The position numbers were made by a program, and so were the translations under genes. This document shows positions 13,601 through 21,810 of a stretch of DNA of 64,000 nt, piece by piece (the stretch's first letter is position 1; every line of letters begins with the position of its first letter). This DNA comes from Siphonodentalium dalli (lineage: Eukaryota; Mollusca; Scaphopoda; Gadilida; Siphonodentaliidae): the NCBI GenBank assembly GCA_032622095.1, contig CP136064.1:250916484-250980483 (forward strand). The letters run 5' to 3'. The notes under the pieces were generated by a model. It saw only the letters and a program-made list of their open reading frames with translations. It made no database searches and had not been told where the DNA came from.

Positions 13601-15816
13601 TATAGGCATATAAAAATATATTGGTTTCATGAATGCACCACCTCAGAATTCCGTTAAAACAACTAATCCTTCAAATTATTACAACAACTACGGCTTATCA
13701 CTGAGAGTTTCTCTTCTCATTCATCACATCATGAAGCCTCTAAATGCAGACCAAAAATCTACTAAGCAATGTTAGCTGTTATATTATGCATTGTGCTCCT
13801 GCAATAAAATCGTCAAGAGTGGCCCAGCCATTGGTCACACCTAAATATCGATAGCAATTAACGCGGTCATAAAAGTTACATACTGGAACAAAGAGTATCC
13901 GCGAATATACATTCGCGAATACATACATCCTGCGATAAGTCTAACCGATGCGCATTATATATTAGTATACGGTATATAGCATATCATCATCAGGGAAGTC
14001 GGTAGCCGAGATCTCTCTCGTGCTAGCGGACCGGAGATCCAAACCTGGTCAGTGTATCCTGACAACATTCAGCCAACTCGGTCAGATACCAAGTTTGTCA
14101 TGCTGAAAAGTCTCAATCGTGATAATTAAATAAAGATCTGAATGCAAAATGCCGAGTTCCCCCATTAAAACATTGTCCATGTATGTTGTTGTGGGTGCAG
14201 TACGCGGTCCGATCGGGCGCGGACATTAAAGGCTGACCCGTGTACACGCCTCCATCGGTGTGTGCATGCACACGTGTTAAAGACTGGAGTCACCGTAGGG
14301 TTATTAAGTCACCAAACTTCATATATATCTTCGGGGTGACCACTAAATGGGAGCCTCCTATTTTGACCGAAATTTGTGTTTAAAAAACATGGCCGCCAGC
14401 AGCCATCTTGGATTTCAAATTTGACCGCAGCCTACATTTATTGGAAAACTGATTTGAAAAAGCATGCTTAGAGTCACCTGTAGATGGGAGATATCAAATT
14501 TGAAAAAAACATGGCCGCCAGCAGCCACTCTTTCCATGACTAAATCCTTTGGCACACCCTACATACCACATCGCTCATCTGATGACCACCAAACTGCGTA
14601 TGGATCTTCGGGGTGACCTCTAGATGGGAGCCTCCTATTTTGACCGAAAATCGTTGAAAAACATGGCCACCAGTAGCCATCTTAGAATTTACTCTTTGTA
14701 TGACTAAATCCTTTTGGTGCACCCTACATACCACATCCATCATTCGACCATCACCAAACTTCATATGGTTATTTGGTGTGACCTCTAGATGGAAGCTGTC
14801 CCATTCTTCCGAAAAAAAATTTAAAACATGGGTGTCTGGAGTCATCTTGGATTTCATATCCAAATCCATCGGTACAACCTGTAGCCCACATTTAGTGGAG
14901 ACTCGTGAATGTTTGAAATGAAATTAATTTCATTTACAATACAACCCAATTACTGAATTTTTTGTACTTTCCTTCTTTGTCATTCTATTGACTGCTCAGC
15001 ATAAGATTATTAACGCCTCCCCAAGTTGAGCTACAGTGTCATTGACACTTTCATTGTTTTTGTGTCTCTCAATTGTCATTTTGTACAACTCAAAATGTTG
15101 CAGTCATTTTTGTGTGAATGTCTTATATTGTTTGTTTTTATTTCGGAAACCTCAATGATCCCATTTTTTTTTCAATTTGGCCAAAGTTTCTAAAAAAATT
15201 CCAAACAAATTCAGAAACGGCCACAAATAAAATGGCCAACGTGAACTCTTCAGAAATTGTAATTGTATTTCTGCGAAACCTCCTTGATATTACTTTTTAT
15301 CATTTTAACTCTTTCATGAGTTTCGATGCTGCAGCATTAAAGATCCTGTGCCAATGCACTGGCTAACAAGATCAAGGTAATGTTGTTAGGCCAATGTGTT
15401 CTCTTTTATATGCGAGGCGATATCCCTATGGGAGACTTGCATATATGAGAGAATGCATTGGCACAGGGATTTCGCAAAATTTCAGGAAGCGTTAATTCCC
15501 TACTTGGTGCATGTTTTTTACAGTTATCCCAGCAGTCAGTTTGCACCGATGTAGATGTGAGAAGCAGGTTGGTGTTTATGCAGAACAAACTCTAGAAGTG
15601 CATCAAGTGCAAAACACCAGCCGATATCGACAAAAACGTGCATGTGCCAACAACAAGAGGGTCTCATCAAAAGTGATTGGCACCTTCGCCAGTATATTTA
15701 TCGTGTTTACTTTTGGCAGTTTTATTGTTCTTGACCTGGCTGGACCCCTTTTGCATGTCAGTTCGAACATGCCAGGCAAGCATTATAATAGTGTGTCTGT
15801 CATTTGCAGTCACTAG
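1406..15816 (+). CDS. membrane C-type lectin-like gene, 5' partial, three exons
   Basis: Exons 1406-1639, 12190-12825 and 15524-15816 join in compatible phase: ACA T|GC gives Thr-Cys, TCA A|TT gives Ser-Ile. In order they encode the C-terminal half of a C-type lectin domain, a Ser/Thr-rich mucin-like stalk of about 210 residues with internal repeats, a short Cys-containing juxtamembrane region, one hydrophobic helix and a short tail. This predicts a type I membrane receptor with an extracellular ligand-binding domain. Signal peptide and the first half of the CTLD are not in the window. The 10.5 kb first intron holds a Ty3/gypsy remnant. The joining of the three exons is inference from phase and order; no transcript was seen. 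The stop codon lies inside a MITE, so the native 3' end could differ. Confidence 0.6.
1640..2552. other. lectin intron, no gene seen
   Basis: Intronic sequence. It includes a small hairpin at about 1698-1740 (GGGGGTGTGTCTC / CTCACACACCCCCC) and purine-rich sequence at 2030-2150. Long minus-strand ORFs here are low-complexity Phe/Leu reading of A-rich DNA and are not believed to be genes. Confidence 0.4.
2553..2790. repeat. fold-back element with perfect inner palindrome
   Basis: Outer arms ATCGCATTGTTTC (about 2566-2580) and GAAACAATGCGAT (about 2769-2782) are inverted copies. Inner arms GACACGAGGAATTGTCA and TGACAATTCCTCGTGTC are complementary, and the centre GGCCTACGGCC closes the hairpin. 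The 83-residue ORF reading into it is a by-product of the palindrome. Confidence 0.75.
3470..3625. repeat. dispersed repeat, copy 1
   Basis: Shares a diverged block with 13548-13690: ACCATAGTCA, then ATATATTGGTTTC, then CTCAGAATTCCGTTAAAA. No coding potential. About 10 kb separates the two copies; they may be pieces of a nonautonomous element or of a local duplication. Confidence 0.6.
4540..4690 (-). repeat. probable 3' LTR remnant of the gypsy element
   Basis: A stretch of roughly 110 bp resembles 12041-12160: ATAACTACAA..ACTCTC, CCCCAAAATACA-like, then TATAGTCT.TATACAATAGTGC and GTCAGT. The two copies are in the same orientation and flank the gypsy coding remnants, as LTRs should. The boundaries cannot be fixed by eye. 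Confidence 0.5.
4870..5130 (-). pseudogene. gypsy integrase zinc-binding region remnant
   Basis: Minus-strand translation gives KIHVGVLTAYQGVE, then LKPYF in the same frame, then after a frame change TTVRDYVTRCCGCGKRG. This follows the HHCC layout of gypsy integrases (H..G..H.G..K....YF...V..YV..C..C). The catalytic core (DDE) expected next is absent; LTR-like sequence starts about 200 bp on. The plus strand here happens to encode a hydrophobic signal-peptide-like ORF, which I reject. Confidence 0.5.
5131..7020. other. no gene recognised
   Basis: Mostly AT-rich sequence. The minus-strand ORF at 5212-5487 may be a decayed link between RNase H and integrase of the gypsy element, but no motif confirms it. 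From 5500 to 7020 nothing is recognisable on either strand. Confidence 0.35.
7028..7110 (+). repeat. fragment of the Helitron-like repeat
   Basis: AATATATATTTTGGGACTTC followed by TTAGCTATGGTCGGGAAAAC repeats the 5' part of the element at 7511-7818. Downstream sequence differs. Confidence 0.6.
7511..7818 (+). mobile_element. nonautonomous Helitron-like element (candidate)
   Basis: Starts TCTAATATATAT directly after an A. It ends with a short hairpin (CCCGGAC...GTCGGG, about 7793-7806) and CTAG at 7815-7818 directly before a T. 5'-TC, 3'-CTRR with an upstream hairpin and A|T insertion are the Helitron signature. The body contains GTTT/GTCT microsatellite and duplicated CGACCTGACCTTGACCTTC blocks. 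No Rep/helicase ORF, so it would need helpers. Confidence 0.5.
8520..8580 (-). pseudogene. gypsy RNase H start remnant
   Basis: The minus strand reads FTLDTDVSDFAVGVV, matching the conserved start of gypsy RNase H (LDTDASDFAVGAVLSQ-type). Just upstream in its reading direction (about 8600-8655) is FNWLDECESAFGELMK, the usual W...C..AF..LK linker. The aspartates are retained but the surrounding frame is broken. Confidence 0.7.
8640..9042 (-). pseudogene. gypsy reverse transcriptase, catalytic part
   Basis: The minus strand near 8940-8990 reads LLRYLDDVVVHSS, the YxDD catalytic box of Ty3/gypsy RT, followed in a shifted frame by EHLE-like residues and FQNLDKI. Frameshifts and stops make it nonfunctional. 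The upstream half of RT lies beyond the TTAA element inserted at 9043-9490. Confidence 0.75.
9043..9490. mobile_element. TTAA-bounded inverted-repeat element (family P), copy 1
   Basis: Left end TTAAAGGTACTCAATCCG and right end GGATTGAGTACCGTTAA are inverted repeats with TTAA at or near both ends. The copy at 41599-41905 has the same ends and shares the inner text GATGGGTGGGTTCCTCGACT and TTTTACCCCC. It splits the gypsy RT, so it is younger than that element. Confidence 0.75.
9491..10094 (-). pseudogene. gypsy RT N-terminal region, heavily decayed
   Basis: The minus strand near 9490-9540 reads GGLCQFRFM, resembling the GLYQFRVMPFGL block of gypsy RT. The rest cannot be aligned by eye. ORFs on the plus strand in this interval are antisense shadows. 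Confidence 0.4.
10095..10500 (-). pseudogene. gypsy protease remnant
   Basis: Minus-strand RYVKGAIEGYH (about 10470-10500) resembles the segment leading into the DTG active site. Downstream comes IINVGGIHCDISGQDFLK with CVLDLKHDILTVGS, which matches the retropepsin C-terminal part (IlGxDFL...LDL....L). The DTG triad itself is not intact. Confidence 0.6.
10880..11140 (-). pseudogene. gypsy gag C-terminal remnant
   Basis: The minus strand contains ACYEKCGVIERRTCHA, a damaged CCHC knuckle. Upstream in its frame are NELK and a TKETEGG..FHTLGR.SDFV segment typical of gag near the nucleocapsid. Stops are frequent. Confidence 0.4.
11936..11951 (-). other. probable primer-binding region of the gypsy element
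   Basis: On the minus strand the LTR-like end GCTACA is followed by ATTGGTGGCAGTGG. The TGGTGGCAG... start directly after an LTR ending in CA is common in Mag-like gypsy elements. Confidence 0.45.
11952..12170 (-). repeat. probable 5' LTR of the gypsy element
   Basis: On the minus strand it would begin TGTGACACCGACACTG (12170) and end GCTACA (11952), bordered by the primer-binding-like site. The inner part is similar to 4540-4690. Its outer edge lies about 20 bp from the acceptor of the lectin stalk exon. Confidence 0.5.
12190..12825 (+). CDS. lectin exon: mucin-like Ser/Thr-rich stalk
   Basis: Open for the whole 636 bases between a strong acceptor (TTTTCTAATTTTACAG, AG at 12188-12189) and a donor (TTCAA|GTAAGT at 12825/12826). 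The translation is rich in Ser, Thr, Pro and Met. From about 12430 it contains roughly seven imperfect 16-17 residue repeats on the pattern TP.QSSM(V/I)T.V(D/E)MT, followed by TKCS. Such stalks are normally O-glycosylated and hold an extracellular domain away from the membrane. A start at the internal ATG 12348 is unlikely because the frame is open back to the acceptor. Entry phase 2 and exit phase 1 fit the exons on both sides. Confidence 0.75.
13548..13690. repeat. dispersed repeat, copy 2
   Basis: Diverged copy of 3470-3625: CCATAGTCATAAATTGTAAG, ATATATTGGTTTC, CTCAGAATTCCGTTAAAA in the same order and orientation. Confidence 0.6.
13985..14145 (+). mobile_element. tRNA-derived SINE candidate
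   Basis: GGAAGTCGGTAGCCGAGAT resembles an A-box region and GGAGATCCAAACCTGG a degraded B box at about the right distance, as in Leu/Ser-type tRNA heads. A tail with AATTAAATAAAG follows. No target duplication was found, so this is a weak call. Confidence 0.35.
14326..14900. repeat. three imperfect tandem units
   Basis: Units share TTCGGGGTGACCNCTAAATGG-type starts (CTAGATGGGAGCC), then TTTTGACCGAAA, then AACATGGCCGCCAGCAGCC and GGATTT. Similar words occur inverted at about 37680-37760. The ORFs on both strands are artefacts of this repeat. Confidence 0.6.
15305..15495. mobile_element. TTAA element family B, short copy B0
   Basis: Bounded by TTAACTCTTTCATGA (left) and CAGGAAGCGTTAA (right). 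Inside are the GCAGCATTAAAGATCC block and cassette arms TGCCAATGC / GAGAATGCATTGGCACAGG. It ends 28 bp before the lectin TM exon. Confidence 0.65.
15524..15816 (+). CDS. lectin exon: juxtamembrane Cys, TM helix, tail
   Basis: Acceptor TGTTTTTTACAG (AG 15522-15523), then I-I-P-A-V-S-L-H-R-C-R-C, a basic stretch with RQKRACANNKR, and the hydrophobic segment VIGTFASIFIVFTFGSFIVL as one membrane helix. The tail DLAGPLLHVSSNMPGKHYN is followed by SVSVICSH and a stop at 15814-15816. The last eight or so residues come from the start of a MITE. The phase (two bases complete a codon) matches the stalk exon. A GC-type donor (CCAG|GCAAGC near 15774) cannot be excluded. Confidence 0.6.
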
Positions 15817-16229
15817 AATGTGAATTTAGAGACGCTATATCACGCACAGCGGGCTATTATTACCAAATTCACCCTCCAGGAACTCTCATTCTGCTGAGGT
15901 CTCAACTGCTATGGGAGACCTACGATCAAATTGAAGTTCCCCAGTTGACGTCGGTGATGTTCACACCAATTAGTCACCTCGATTATGCATTTTGATCTTC
16001 TGAAAATTAGGGGATATATAGAAATGAACAGACGGGGGACAAGTAACTAACACAATGTTCATTTGAGACTATAGATACTTCCCATAAAATGATGCCTAAG
16101 CAGAATGAGGTACCCAGATGGTGAATTTAGGATGCTAGCAGCTTGACCACTGTGCAGGGTGGCATCACTAAACTCACCCTCTGGAGACATCATTCTGCAA
16201 ATGACGGACACACTATTTGCAGACTTGAT
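15792..16229. mobile_element. double-hairpin MITE family M, copy 1
   Basis: Begins GTGTGTCTGTCATTTGCAG. The left hairpin arms are GTGAATTTAGAGACGCTAT and AAATTCACCC, with GCACAGCGGGC at the loop. The centre contains CTATGGGAGACCTACGAT. The right hairpin ends near CATTCTGCAAATGACGGACACAC. Related copies occur at 25596, 28178, 34041, 45716, 56143, 58455 and 61600. Confidence 0.75.
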
Positions 16230-16374
16230 CATTGATGTCAGGTGATGTCTGATATTGACCTCGTTTGACTGTAATATGCATGTGTGTATCCGTGGGATCA
16301 AATAAGAAATGAACGGCGGTTTCAATGTGGTCGTGGGATTAGATTTACATACACCTAATGTCGCTTCCGATTTC

Positions 16375-16640
16375 CCCATAGCGTTACGGTAGACACACCC
16401 CCTGATTCAATGTGTTCATAAACCTATGAACGTAACGTGACGTCACTTTCAATGTCGTTCATAGGTTTATGAACACATTAAATTGATGCCGGAAATAACT
16501 GGGGATTGTCGGACATGAACGACTGCTTGACTATTCAGCACGTCCGGATTTGGCAGGCAATTTGTTTTGGTCTACAATCAGTGTTGTTACCCTGCACCTA
16601 TCTCCTCTGATTACACTCATGTCACACAACCCACATCTCG
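16375..16640 (+). repeat. repeat U, copy 1
   Basis: Contains CATAGCGTTACGGTAGACAC, then the inverted pair TGTTCATAAACCTATGAAC / GTTCATAGGTTTATGAACAC, then GCACGTCCGGATTTGGCA. An inverted copy lies at 25110-25350. Confidence 0.75.
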
Positions 16641-17296
16641 ACAATTGTTTCCATAAGAAGTACATCGTTCGGAGATCTCTCACATCAGAACTATGTTATA
16701 ATGAAACGACGACACTCATTATCGTTTTTAATTTGCAATTGAAATTGCATTGTGCGTATATATAGCGTTGCGACGGTCGTAAATTCGTTTTATGGTGTAA
16801 GGTTCCTATTGTGTCTTCTTACATGAGCACCGTGGACCACATAATTGCACAATAGCATTATACTGCAGTTAATACTGAAATACCGCAGCCAAATGCACAA
16901 CCGAGCGACCATACAATACGTTTCGTGTTAATACGCGTTGATGTTCAAATTTATAACCGCACTACTCAGTAGAGTTTGATCATTTTCCTTGCCGCTACAA
17001 ATAATCATTATGGTAGAACGGCGTGTTGTCAATTTTGTATCCAGAGCCAAAACGTAACTGTTAGTTTCAGATGTTATCATTCTTGAAATCAACACGTCTA
17101 CATTCAGTACATGCTAAACAAGACATTTCGTCATATGTGTATACTTTACTGTGAAATTGCGTATTTCCGCTCTCCGTCAACGGATTCTCACAATGTTTGG
17201 TTTTCTAAAAAGCGAGGATTCGAACTGTCCGAACTGAACTCCGTGCGTTCATTTAAAGTTGAATAAATAGTGGGAAAGACAGACAATCCGAGTGCA
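16641..17296. other. no gene recognised
   Basis: Unassigned AT-rich sequence with only short ORFs that resemble nothing known. Confidence 0.35.
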
Positions 17297-17577
17297 TAGT
17301 GAATTTAAGTATATAAATATAAATAATAAACGGCGGATTCAACGTGGTCATGGGTTTTGACCGCGATAAAAATTCAGCAAACTCCGCATGAACCCCTTCG
17401 GGCAGTTTGCTGAATTTTTCTCGCCGGTCAAAATCCCATGGCCACATTGAAACCGCCGTATATTTCTTATTTGACCGCGAGAAAAAATCAGCAAACTACA
17501 TGAACACCGAACATATGACCACGTTGAATCCGCCGTTTATTATCTATATTAGTATATTTATATACTTAAATTCGGTG
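17297..17577. repeat. fold-back element with nested hairpins
   Basis: Ends GAATTTAAGTATATAAATAT and ATATTTATATACTTAAATTC are inverted. Inside them are AAACGGCGGATTCAACGTGG / CCACGTTGAATCCGCCGTTT and a second hairpin around GCAAACT...AGTTTGC. A fragment (AACGGCGGTTTCAATGTGG) also occurs at 16310-16330. Confidence 0.8.
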
Positions 17578-17708
17578 AGAGCCTTCCGATGGATGGTGGC
17601 GGGCCACGTTTCCGACTGGGTCATGAGAGGTTGCCCGTGATTCTGCTGTGTTTGTGAGGTTGATTGGCTGAGCATTGCTGTATCAGAGATACATGTGTGT
17701 ATATTATT

Positions 17709-18058
17709 TTAACCCTTTACCCAACAAACCGGCCAAAACCGGCCAAATAAAGCTTCAACAGCCTAAAATATCTTCGGTCTGTCTCAATAGAACCATACAA
17801 ATATGGATATCATTGGAACCGGCTCCTTGACCACATTGTGATAGTTACAGTTATGCCCTGTGCCAATGCATTCTCTTATATATGCGAGTCGACCATAGGT
17901 CGCCTCGCATATATAAGAGAATGCATTGGCCTAAAAAAATATAATTTTTAATGTGTTAAGCCAATGCATTCTCTTATATATGCGAGGCGACCTATGGTCG
18001 ACTCGCATATATAAGAGAATGCATTGGCACAGGGCCCTTCTGTTGGGTAAAGGGTTAA
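17709..18058. mobile_element. TTAA element family A, copy 1
   Basis: TTAACCCTTTACCCAACA at the left and TGTTGGGTAAAGGGTTAA at the right: inverted repeats starting with CCCTTT, with TTAA on both sides, as in piggyBac-type short elements. It holds two copies of the palindromic cassette in opposite orientation (about 17855-17930 and 17958-18036). Each is a near-perfect hairpin centred on GTCGACCATAGGTCG or its complement. Confidence 0.85.
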
Positions 18059-18455
18059 TGTATTTCTAACCTACACACTGGTAATGCATTAGCATCTGAT
18101 GATTGTCTAAACTTTTTTATACACACACTTATAAGTCACAGTCATGGAAAAAATTATCTTTATTAAAGATGAAGAACACCATTCACTTAATCTAATAATA
18201 GTATCGCATCATATGTATAACCATGGTAATGCTATTTATTATCAACTTAATTGAGGTACTTGCAACATTGGCACTGTTTTGAATGCATCATCTCAAACTA
18301 CTTACTTCATTAAGTCTTGCTCTCTAAACTATTGAGTGTAAATAATAATCATGAGTCGAGACGGTAATATCAAGGTGATAATAATACTTGCTAGTACCAG
18401 TACTTACTTTTTATTCTGATTATACTTACTACCGCTATTCTCAATTTCACTTACA

Positions 18456-18665
18456 ATGTACATATGTACTGGTGTGCGCGTGTGTGTATGCATGTATGTT
18501 TGCGCAAATACACAATATATGAGTATATATATATCCGCAGATGCATGTTGTATGTATGCATGCATGACTATGTATGTGTATACGTGTATATATGTGCGTA
18601 TATATGTGCATGTCTATGCATATATATATTATTATTGATTATTAATTTAATTATTAATTAAGCAC
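18456..18665. repeat. TATG/TG-rich microsatellite
   Basis: Long irregular array of TGTATG, TGTG and TATA words. The Tyr/Cys/Val-rich ORFs reading through it are low complexity. Confidence 0.8.
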
Positions 18666-18756
18666 TGACACTTAATTATACTTTTCTAAATCTCATATCA
18701 CACCAGCGGCTATTTCGATAAATTCAACAATATTTAATTCAATCCTCGCTACACTC

Positions 18757-19068
18757 GGGTGCGTCTTCTCGATCGTGGGTGGTGGTTTGGGAGGGGAATG
18801 TGTCGATTGTCCAGATTGAACGCATTTAATGTTCAGGACCATCCAGGGATATAATATGTCGTTTGAGGATCTAGAAGCTTAAATATTATACACTTTAGCG
18901 ACCGGTGAACGTTATACTATGTAATCATATCCCGTTTGACCTGGACGTTTTAGTTACCCAGGCAAGTACGGTGCTAGTATAAAGCTCCTTATATATGAGC
19001 CTAATTTTCGCGATAAATGTTCGTACTCTCACCTCACGGAACCACCATCCATCAAAGAGACGCACCCC
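18757..19068. repeat. inverted-repeat element
   Basis: GGGTGCGTCTT...GGGTGGTGGTT at the left and AACCACCATCC...AGACGCACCC at the right form terminal inverted repeats around about 250 bp of noncoding sequence. Confidence 0.65.
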
Positions 19069-19322
19069 AACATATATTAAATATATATATAGATATACAT
19101 ATAAGTATATCCCGATCGAGTTGTCTCATTCATAAATATGTTCTGGACACCAATTAGCGTGTGCAATTTTTCTATTATATTTGCACACATATTCATTTCT
19201 TCCTCTATCTGCACCAATTACACAATTACGGCTAAGTGTCTGTGGCCTCGCGGCGGGATTAAACTCACACAGAAGTCCCTATTGAAACCTCTTATTTTTT
19301 AAACCGTTGAACACAATCTCCC

Positions 19323-20213
19323 ATGGGAGTTGATTTAAACACGTGGAGAATTTCAATAGGGACTTTCCAGTTTTCTCCACTAAACGGTCTCCCGAAAAGA
19401 ACGCAGTCGCCTCCAAAATTCCGAGCAATCAAGCTCCCGTTTGGAATTAGCGCCATCAGACTTATTTTACTTTTGACATTACTCCTCGTACGCAGTGGTT
19501 CCTTAGAACTGAATCCTGGCCCTGGTAATAATGGTAATAATATTGATCGATCCCACGACGAACATCAAACACTCTCGATCTTTCACTTAAATATTAGAAG
19601 TATCAGGCATAAATTGTTGCGACTGGTCGACGAAATCGAAGATTACGATATCTTGTGTTTCACCGAAACCCACATTGATGCAGCATTTCCCAGCCATAAT
19701 ATACAACTTCGAGGATTCTCTGATCCTGAGAGATATGACGGTTCGAGCCATGGAGGAGGTATCGCAGTCTATATTGCTGATCATCTAGTCTTTGAACGTA
19801 TACCCTCCCTTGAATTCGATGATTCAATATTGTGGTTCAAGCTGACATCCAGGGCCTCCCGCTATCTATTGTGTGTCTCATACCGTTCTGATCAATTTTG
19901 TAATGATAAGTACTGGGAGTTGATGGATCAGTCCATATCTAATGCATTCGACTTTAATATCCCCATGATACTAACTGGCGACTTCAACTCGAACGCACTT
20001 GACCCCTTATCAAAAATCAGAGAAACCATATCATTTTATAGTCTGCGAAACGTCATTGAATCACCAACCAGAGTGACCTCGACAACTTCCACTTTACTAG
20101 ATCCCATCATCGTGAATGACAATGTTACATGTCAATCCAAAGTGATCCATATCAGATCCATATGGAAGATCCATATCAGATCACTGTGCGGTCATTGGGT
20201 ACTTAAAATATGA
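19323..20213 (+). pseudogene. LINE ORF2 N-terminus: 2A-like motif and AP endonuclease
   Basis: Residues 41-67 are a hydrophobic leader ending in GSLELNPGP, a 2A-like ribosome-skipping motif (NPGP at residues 64-67) as described in some APE-type LINEs. The position usually held by Asp (DxExNPGP) is Ser here. Then come the endonuclease motifs HLNIRSIRHK, DILCFTETHID, HGGGIAVYI, ILTGDFNSN and LLDPI (normally LLDxI). It loses frame after about residue 280, where a small local duplication of GATCCATATCAGATC occurs. Confidence 0.8.
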
Positions 20214-20224
20214 CTCGGACTCTA

Positions 20225-21810
20225 ATGTCCCCTTCCCCCGACTAGTTAGGAATTATGACAGAGGCAATTTCAACGAAGCTATAAAGCTCATTAATGATCC
20301 AGAGTGGTTGCACGCTATCGAAACAGCACCCGACATAGACATGGCGACTGATATTTTTACCACCAAATTTCTCGAAATTATGGACCAAACTGTTCCACAA
20401 TCAAAAGTTTTAATAAGACCTAAAGACAAACATTGGTTCACTTCAGAATTGAGAACGATGATTCGGAAAAGAGATAGACTGCGTAAAATTGCTTTGAAAT
20501 CAAAAAAGGAAACTGACTTGTCCAAATTCAAAAAAGCTCGAAACACTGTCAATAACATGAAAAAATATGCTAAGGGATCTCCTATGTACACTGAACAAAC
20601 ACTACAAAACAATGTCCGTGAACACCCTTCCTCAAAATATTTCTGGCACTGTATAAAGGATATTATGCAAACTAAGCATAAGGGCGCTATATCCCCCCCT
20701 CTAACTAATGACAAAGGAAACTTAGTAATTGATGACCATACCAAAGCGACAATGCTCAACGGTGCGTTCATCTCAAATTCAGAACTCGACGAATCGTCGT
20801 GCAGTTTACCGATATTCACCCAGAAATGTAGTAACACAGTAACAGACATTGAATTCACTATCGATGATATCATTTCTGCTATTGGGACCCTGAAACCTAA
20901 TAAAGCATCTGGCCACGATGGAATTACAGTTAAAATGATCCAATACACAAGCCCAGCTATCGCCACCCCACCCCTAAGCATTATTTGAAAAATCGCTTGA
21001 ACTTTGTGCATGCCCAACACAATGGAAGCTCGCAAATGTTATCCCTATATACAAGAAAAATGACAAATCAAGCTGCAAAAACTACCGCCCAATATCCTTA
21101 CTCCCATGCCTTAGCAAGATCTTAGAGAAAATTGTACTAAAATACTTAATGGTCCACTTTTCAAATAATGATATACTATATCAATACCAATCAGGGTTTG
21201 TTCCTGGACATAGCACAACTTTCCAGTTACTCGAGATATACCACACCCTGTGCCAGGCCCTCGATGAGAAGTCAAATACGTCGGCAATTTTTTGCGATAT
21301 TTCCAAAGCATTTGAGAGAGTCTGGCACAGGGGGTTGTTATTCAACTGGAACAATTCGGAATAGCCGGAAATGTCAACTGTTGGTTGAATAGCTATCTCT
21401 GTAACAGATCACAACGCGTCCTAGTGGCTAAATCTTTCTCGGATTATCGTAGTATCCCAGCAGGAGTCCCCCAGGGCTCAATTCTTGGACCTTTTTTAAT
21501 TTTTGACGTATATAAACGACCTAGCAACGACAATACATTCCCTCACTCGTATGTACGCAGATGATACTTGCTTTTTCAGTGTCCAACCATCACTTGATGA
21601 CTGTACACGCGAACTTTTTGAAGATCTGGATAGAGTTTCTTGTTGGTCGAAACAATGGTTGGTTACTTTCAATGCAGACAAAACAAAATCAATGGTATTC
21701 TCACTTATTCCCTCGACAGATTGTTTGGATCTCGAACTTGGTGATAACGAAATAGAGATATCTTTATTACCTCCAAGTATAGGAGAGATCGATACACATG
21801 ACATATAAAT
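20225..21810 (+). pseudogene. LINE reverse transcriptase (first part), frameshifted
   Basis: Consecutive frames give the pre-RT linker (ARNTVNNMKK, KYFWHCIKDIM), LKPNKASGHDGI, NYRPISLLPCLSKILEK, FCDISKAFERVWHRGLL, IPAGVPQGSILGPFL and the catalytic MYADDT at about 21550. Then follows WLVTFNADKTKSMVF. Three or more frame changes separate these blocks. Reading stops near 21800 where the antisense LINE begins. Confidence 0.85.

Larger units (their letters stand above)
12826..15304. other. lectin intron 2
   Basis: Contains a GTTT microsatellite (about 13010-13035), the dispersed repeat at 13548-13690, a SINE candidate at 13985-14145, tandem units at 14326-14900 and a TTAA element ending at 15495. 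No coding exon was recognised. Confidence 0.5.

Noticed and set aside
17855..18036. Palindromic spaced repeats considered as a CRISPR-like array
   Set aside because: The genome is animal; copies are hairpins within TTAA elements, not direct repeats with unique spacers.
18456..18661. Cys/Tyr-rich ORFs
   Set aside because: Low-complexity reading of a TATG/TG microsatellite.
20253..21035. 260-codon minus-strand ORF
   Set aside because: Exact antisense of the LINE pre-RT and RT region.
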